Shown here in pieces: positions 59,906-64,000 of a stretch of 64,000 nt of DNA (position 1 is the first letter of the stretch; every line of letters begins with the position of its first letter). Under the pieces are notes generated by a model. The model made no database searches. It was not told where the DNA came from and was given only the letters and a program-made list of their open reading frames with translations. The position numbers were made by a program, and so were the translations under genes. This DNA is from Caballeronia hypogeia (GTDB lineage: Bacteria > Pseudomonadota > Gammaproteobacteria > Burkholderiales > Burkholderiaceae), in NCBI RefSeq assembly GCF_001544875.2, contig NZ_FCOA02000038.1, positions 1 through 64,000 of the forward strand, in the 5' to 3' direction.

Positions 59906-60457
59906 GTCAGCTCCAAGCGATCGGATAAGAGGTTCACCACCTTAGTTCAATAGCGCTACTGAGGCTAGGATGCTTCCGACATCGACTCATCTATTTTCGA
60001 CATCGACCTAGCATTCGACGCTGCACACGGACGCTATCAGTCTCGCTGCCGCCCATCGTTTGGCGATCAACATTTCCCGCGATGTGGCCGACAATTGTGC
60101 AACTCGTCCGGACTTGAATCGGACCCCGGTCTTGCGCAGCGTCATGCGAATGCTGCTGAGATACTCGGCGTGTCCGATCTCGTGGAGTTCGAGCGAACAC
60201 CACCTCGGAGATAAGCGATTCACGCAATGAAGTCGCTGAGATAGAGTTGACCTATCGAGCGGTGTTAGCGTCTGCCAAGCCGACCGGCAGGCGCGCATTG
60301 CGCGCCCGGGAACGGATCGGACTGAGTTGGCGTGGCGGGACGGTTCGTCCAAGAGCAAAAAGAACGGACTCGCGCTGTCAGGCGGATATCGAGTCTTCGC
60401 GAAGCAGCGCAGTGAGGGGAAAATGGCCATGTCGCGACGGACTTGGTTCGCGGGGCT
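59906..60457. other. Intergenic region of about 550 bases
   Basis: Several open frames cross the region on both strands, none with a domain pattern or ribosome site. The region around 59950-60010 is AT-richer and contains inverted GCTAGG and CCTAGC at a distance of about 45 bases. I see no gene. Confidence 0.4.
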
Positions 60458-60691
60458 CTACCGAGGCGTGTTCCGCCCTGGGCGGATATGCTGTTCAATG
60501 ACCGTGGAAACTGCGTTTTTATAGACAATCTGGGTGCCCGACGGCGAATGGATTGAAAGGACGTATTGGTCGAAGGACGCGACGACGCCTGTCAGCTTAA
60601 TGCCGTTGACAAGAAACACCCATATTGGCGTTTGCTTCTCGACAAGTGTACGCAGGAACTCAGACTGGATATCTGCATATGATTGATTCAT
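60458..60691 (-). CDS. hfq: Small Hfq-like RNA-binding protein
   Basis: The 77-residue protein matches the Hfq Sm fold: an N-terminal helix (EFLRTLVEKQTPIWVFLVNGIKL) with the Sm1 core VFLVNGIKLTGVVASFDQYVLSIHS, and Sm2 IVYKNAVSTVI (residues 56-65). Hfq forms a hexamer that pairs small RNAs with targets. Two features differ from the housekeeping protein: His in the YKH motif is replaced by Asn (Y57-K58-N59), and the C-terminal tail is only 12 residues. GAGGG precedes ATG 60691. It is probably an accessory paralog with altered RNA preference. Confidence 0.85.
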   Translation of the reverse strand: MNQSYADIQSEFLRTLVEKQTPIWVFLVNGIKLTGVVASFDQYVLSIHSPSGTQIVYKNAVSTVIEQHIRPGRNTPR

Positions 60692-60975
60692 GGCGAATCC
60701 CTCAACTGAAGGACATCTCTTCGAGCGTTTGCGGTAAGCCGCAGTATGCATGAGTCCGCGCGAATTTCCCCGATGCGTCGTCGCAGAATACCCTCTCTGC
60801 CACAGAAGATCGAATCGATACACACCATCTCCGTTATCAGACCGCTCCGGCAATAGGCCCGCGCGGCGCGCTGGAGTTCGCATCACGAGCCGATGGCCAT
60901 GCGGTCGGTCCTTGATAGTTGGGAGGCGATGCGAGTCGTCGGGCCGCATGAGTTCAGTCGACGGCACAGCACAAC

Positions 60976-62079
60976 TTAGTAATCGCGAGGATGCTCAAGA
61001 AAAAAGCGCACCATCTCCGCGCTCGCATCCGGTCCGGCGGGGTCCGTATAACTGCCGTTTGAAGAGCCGCCTGACCAGGCATGAGGCGCGCCGTGAATGG
61101 TCCACAATTCCGCGGCTATGCCTTTGGCAGACGTCATTTGACGGACCGTATGCTTACGCGCGCCGGTATCGACAGACGATCGGCGTTCAGGCGTGGCACT
61201 ATCCACCGTGAATCCGCGTACCAGTTCCGTGGCGTTGACGGGATGTACTGTCGCGTCGGCGTCGCCGTGAAAGACAATCATCGGGCGTTGAGGCGGCGCT
61301 GTGTCTGCCACGTTGGTACGGCCGACTTTTCCGGCTTTCGCCTTGGACTTTCCCCCGCGCATTGCCGCGAGGGCGGACGGTAGATCATGTGCACATCCCA
61401 CGGGAAGCCCGGAATGGACGCCCGCCGCCGCATAAAGATCGGGGTAACGCTGCGCCATGATTGCCGCCATCGCACCTCCGGCCGACAGGCCGGCTACATA
61501 GACACGCTTCGAGTCCACGTTGTGTTGCGCCATGACCTCGCGAGTCATCCCCGCGATCAGCGACGGCTCGCCCTGATCACGTTGCTGATCCATCGGCCTG
61601 AACCAGTTCCAGCACTTGGACGTATTCGCGCCCTGCGGTTGAATCGGATAAACGACCATGAAGCCGTGGGTTTCCGCGAGGATGTTCATCCGCGTGCCCG
61701 CTGCGAAATCGTCAGCGTCCTGCGTACAGCCGTGCAGCATCACAAGGAGCGGCAAAGGCTCATCGCGATAGCAGCTCGGCACGTAGAGTTTGTAGTTGCG
61801 CTGGCCCGCGGCGCTCGTATAGCGTCGGGCGCTGAAGTGTCCGCAGTCCAGCACTTCGGCGTTCGTTTGCCTGGGCTGTGACTGACGCCGAGGCTGCAAG
61901 ACGTCGGCAAAGTGCGGTTGCATCTTGTCGGGGTCCACGTGGGGACGGGCGGGTGGCGCGCTGGTCTGCTCGCCGCGCATGGCGCGCTTCACGATCTCCG
62001 CCGCCGCGGCGGGATCGCTGTTGCGAAAGCGTGCGAACGCCTCTTTCATCGAGTCTAAAAAGCCTTCGTTGAGTTTCAT
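60976..62079 (-). CDS. PHB depolymerase-family esterase
   Basis: The 367-residue protein has an N-terminal helical segment (about 1-80) and then an alpha/beta hydrolase: LYVPSCYRDEPLPLLVMLHGCTQDADDFAAGTRMNILAE (oxyanion region), nucleophile GLSAGGAMAAIMAQRYPDLY, VFHGDADATVHP (Asp) and HGAPHAWSGGSSNGSYTDPAGPDASAEMVRFFLEH (His). It is typical of the intracellular LpqC/PHB depolymerase family, which cleaves poly-hydroxybutyrate oligomers or feruloyl esters. ATG 62079 is chosen over a TTG seven codons earlier. A broken CopG-type gene lies just upstream. Confidence 0.88.
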   Translation of the reverse strand: MKLNEGFLDSMKEAFARFRNSDPAAAAEIVKRAMRGEQTSAPPARPHVDPDKMQPHFADVLQPRRQSQPRQTNAEVLDCGHFSARRYTSAAGQRNYKLYVPSCYRDEPLPLLVMLHGCTQDADDFAAGTRMNILAETHGFMVVYPIQPQGANTSKCWNWFRPMDQQRDQGEPSLIAGMTREVMAQHNVDSKRVYVAGLSAGGAMAAIMAQRYPDLYAAAGVHSGLPVGCAHDLPSALAAMRGGKSKAKAGKVGRTNVADTAPPQRPMIVFHGDADATVHPVNATELVRGFTVDSATPERRSSVDTGARKHTVRQMTSAKGIAAELWTIHGAPHAWSGGSSNGSYTDPAGPDASAEMVRFFLEHPRDY

Positions 62080-62113
62080 GTTTTTTCCGTTATCGAGCAA
62101 AGCATCGTTGGCC

Positions 62114-62530
62114 CTATCGGATCCGATCCGCTAGCGCAGCCTTGACTGCCGGTGATGCGTGGAGGGCACCGCGAACCAGGATTGAGTCGATTGTTGCCAG
62201 CGCGAGCTCGGGCGATACGTCAGCGGCGATGCTGGCTAAGCCCAGCACCTGGATCTTGAGCCGCTGATTGGCCGCGCGCGTCGCTTCGAGGTCTTGCTTT
62301 GAAAAGTACTGGAGACCCAGAACGAGTTCACGCCGAGTCACGGTGTCCTTGACCACTGGCGCATGAACCGACAGCTGATTGCGGATTGCCGTCCGGATGA
62401 GGTCCGTGCGGTTCGAGTAAAAGCCTTATTCCACAAGAAGATCGATCTGGCCCAAGTCCACCGGGCCAAGGTTGATCGTTATTTTTTCGGTCTCGCTGCC
62501 TCGCGAGCGTTCCGCCGGCTCTCTCGCCAT
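62114..62530 (-). pseudogene. CopG-type (ribbon-helix-helix) regulator with a nonsense codon
   Basis: The frame from ATG 62530 reads as a 138-residue RHH protein (TEKITINLGPVDLGQIDLLVE) that stops at TAA 62426-62428, then continues in the same frame: GFYSNRTDLIRTAIRNQLS, the second and third helices of a CopG fold, and a long C-terminal part (ITRRELVLGLQYF-like to ADRIR). One base (GAA to TAA) restores the protein. AAGGAC lies upstream of the ATG. Genes of this type often adjoin PHB-related genes. A GTG at 62356 could restart only the C-terminal part, without the DNA-binding strand. Confidence 0.8.
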
Positions 62531-62887
62531 GTCCTTCTCCAAACATCCTGTTACCATCCATATGGATGGTTGTAGACGGATTTCAAGCCTGGATCAATAA
62601 CAATTTGATCCGACCGAGTTAGGGCGGGAAGCGCCGCGGTTATGTCGGTTATCGTAGGAATCGAGCCGATTGGGACGACGAATAGGCAAACCGGTGTCGG
62701 GCCAGCTCCTGCCCCGCGCGACCCATCGGTCGCGAACCGGCGCGATCTCACGCCTCAGGCAGCCTGGAGCGGACCCCCGCGCCGGGTAGTCCTTTGTGCA
62801 CAACCGTCCTTGTGCGACTATCTGCATGGAACGCGCGATGCAGCTCCCATTGCGAGCGTCAATGAACGCAGTCGATCAGGATTAGTC

Positions 62888-63274
62888 ATGCGCGGGCTCT
62901 ACTCAGGGCACAAACGAACGTTGGAAGCGGAGATAACTGGGCTTGTTCGGACCGACCTGCACATAGCCGCCGGCAACGAACGCATTGCCAATTTAAAAAC
63001 GTGGGCCACCTCCCCGCGCGGAAATGACGCTCCGGAATCGAACGCGAGGCTTATAGAAGCGGTCACGGAATCCGTGACTCGATTACGCGCCTACCGTGCC
63101 CTCAAAGTCGACGCAGTCATCGACTTTGAAAGGTCGAGCGATCGCTGCTCGAACGAGAAAAATTCTGTCTTTGATGACGCCGGGCCAGTTGGCAGATGGG
63201 CACGAGCCATCGACAACGCCATAGATGCATTGGTTGCAACGCTATCGCTCCCAAGCGGGTGCGAAAAGCGATGA
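62888..63274 (+). CDS. Small helical protein of unknown function
   Basis: The 128-residue product begins MRGLYSGHKRTLEAEITG with AGGA upstream. It holds a helical segment (VRTDLHIAAGNERIANLKTW, then ARLIEAVTESVTRLRAYRAL) whose D-x-x-I-x6-I and following R-x3-L pattern recalls the small helical proteins at 12689 and 12991. The C-terminal 45 residues are unlike those. It lies in the decayed end, so its expression is uncertain. No function is assigned. Confidence 0.5.
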   Translation: MRGLYSGHKRTLEAEITGLVRTDLHIAAGNERIANLKTWATSPRGNDAPESNARLIEAVTESVTRLRAYRALKVDAVIDFERSSDRCSNEKNSVFDDAGPVGRWARAIDNAIDALVATLSLPSGCEKR

Positions 63275-63398
63275 AGGCATCCTGTCTTGCTATTTGGAGA
63301 TTGAAGCGCTCCGACGTGAGCTCGAGGCGCTCGGCATCGACAGATCGGAGACGCTCCCGTACATGGAGCGACTTTCCCGTCCCGTACGCGACCGGTGA
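63225..63398 (+). CDS. Possible 57-residue helical protein overlapping the preceding gene
   Basis: The frame overlaps the end of the previous gene in a different phase and gives a charged helical peptide (EIEALRRELEALGIDRSETLPYMERLSRP). No good ribosome site is present. It may be a real small protein or a fragment of one. Confidence 0.25.
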   Translation: MHWLQRYRSQAGAKSDEGILSCYLEIEALRRELEALGIDRSETLPYMERLSRPVRDR

Positions 63399-63459
63399 GC
63401 CTTCAAAATTTGTTCGAGATCGTTGAGTGACCCGCAAGCATCGGATCTGAGGCGCGGGG

Positions 63460-64000
63460 CTGCGGTGCGCCTTGTGATCTCGATATGGAAAGGTACCTGG
63501 ACCGCGGCTTGAACTTTCTGGAACTGATTCAGCAAGGCAAATATCGGCTTGATGAAGGCGGCGGTGACGCGCTCGCTCGCCGATTAAGGCCGCACAATTC
63601 GCGTGCCGGTACATCTGATCGAGTCGATCAACAAGCTTAACTGGGGTTTCTCGCGAGATTCTGCAGCAGACCGGACGGGAAGCTCAGCCCGCGGCGCTCG
63701 CCGAGCGCACGGAGATGTCGGAACAAAGGACCCGCGACATGCGTAAAGTTGCCAAGTACCCGATCTCGCTGGAAACGCGAGTAGGCGAGGACGCTGATGC
63801 CACGCTTGGCGACATGGTCGAGGATTCAAGCACAACCTCTCCCTCGGACGCCGCTGTTCACGCGATCATGCAAACCGCGGTGAATGAAGCCTTCGACGGG
63901 TTGCCGCCGCGAGAAGCGAAGGTCTTTGCGTATGCGCTTCGGAATCGATGCTCGATCCGACTACACGCATCCGAGCCGTTCCGACAAGCTAAGAGGATAT
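63460..64000 (+). pseudogene. rpoD: RpoD-like sigma-70 factor, heavily decayed remnant
   Basis: Pieces of the conserved half of RpoD follow in the correct order, in changing frames. VRLVISI then RYLDRGLNFLELIQQG (region 2.1) is followed by NIGLMKA. A gap of about 25 residues (the [20 protein letters not shown] segment) precedes VTRSLAD, a stop at 63585, and GRTIRVPVHLIESINKLN (region 3). A frameshift leads to REILQQTG...RDMRKVAKYPISLETRVGEDADATLGDMVED, LPPREAKV and RMRFGIDARSDYT. The helix-turn-helix of region 4.2 is then absent, and HPSRSDKLRGY closes the gene at the window edge. It cannot make a working sigma factor. Confidence 0.85.

Noticed and set aside
60008..60430. A 140-codon leftward frame between the cupin and Hfq-like genes
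   Set aside because: It has no domain similarity. Its last 50 residues looked briefly like a helical protein, but no start, ribosome site or neighbour supports it.
62585..62604. ATCAATAACAATTTGAT as a further FNR-like site
   Set aside because: The half sites point away from each other in the wrong order (ATCAA first), and the spacing is not four bases.
1..64000. CRISPR arrays, tRNA, rRNA, insertion sequences or integrases
   Set aside because: No repeated spacer pattern, cloverleaf, rRNA segment, transposase motif or flanking inverted repeats were seen on either strand.

Overview
The window is GC-rich, densely coded beta-proteobacterial DNA that looks like a Paraburkholderia or Caballeronia relative (Burkholderiaceae). 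The support is gene content and codon use: a low-oxygen stress cluster of the Burkholderia type, LIV transport operons, a trimeric-porin-type gene, a PHB-depolymerase-type esterase and an accessory Hfq. The mix of catabolic islands, many regulators, no ribosomal or tRNA genes, and a decaying right end suggests a secondary chromosome or megaplasmid. That last point is inference.

Layout. (1) 1-1.7 kb: the end of a PAAR-like spike protein, a cupin and a ProC-like reductase. (2) 1.8-12.4 kb: a low-oxygen/stress cluster. It holds a zinc alcohol dehydrogenase, two universal stress proteins, an HPF/RaiA-like protein, an FNR-type regulator with all four cluster cysteines, a NarL-type response regulator with its membrane PAS kinase, a second soluble PAS kinase, a CBS-BON protein, a hemerythrin-like protein and a Vgb-like beta-propeller. 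Seven FNR-like boxes (TTGAY-N4-RTCAA type) lie in its intergenic spaces, so the regulator and its likely targets are together. (3) 12.7-18.9 kb: small helical proteins, a 1387-residue CheB-CheR-PAS-kinase-receiver protein, a GYD protein and an exported CxxC protein. (4) 18.9-23.3 kb: a glycosyltransferase, a repeat lipoprotein and a TupA-like ATP-grasp protein. (5) 23.3-32.5 kb: aldehyde dehydrogenase, ureohydrolase, LuxR, cupin, PuuB-like oxidase, LysR, NCS1 permease and porin. Together these could take up an amine or guanidino compound and oxidise it to an acid plus urea. (6) 32.6-36.6 kb: a GAF-GGDEF cyclase, an outer-membrane barrel and a DUF1254/1214 protein.

(7) 37.2-46.4 kb: a leftward nine-gene operon livJ-livH-livMG(fused)-livF-cupin dioxygenase-quinone oxidoreductase-SDR-Fe/Zn alcohol dehydrogenase-lacI. 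Two LacI-type operators lie before livJ, one of them the core of a 36-bp perfect palindrome. (8) 46.6-55.1 kb: an aldehyde dehydrogenase relic, a Tat-exported serine hydrolase, an aspartase/fumarase-family relic, a frameshifted PrdX, and a TauD-type dioxygenase followed by a polar amino-acid-type ABC transporter.

(9) 55.2-64 kb: an area of decay. Truncated xdhC and copD meet tail to tail, next to copC, a barrel protein and a DUF2946 protein. There are relics of a response regulator, a CopG-type regulator (one nonsense codon) and an RpoD-like sigma factor (two internal deletions, a nonsense codon and frameshifts). Intact between them are an FMN reductase, a cupin, a small divergent Hfq and an esterase. 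No CRISPR array, insertion sequence, tRNA or rRNA was seen.
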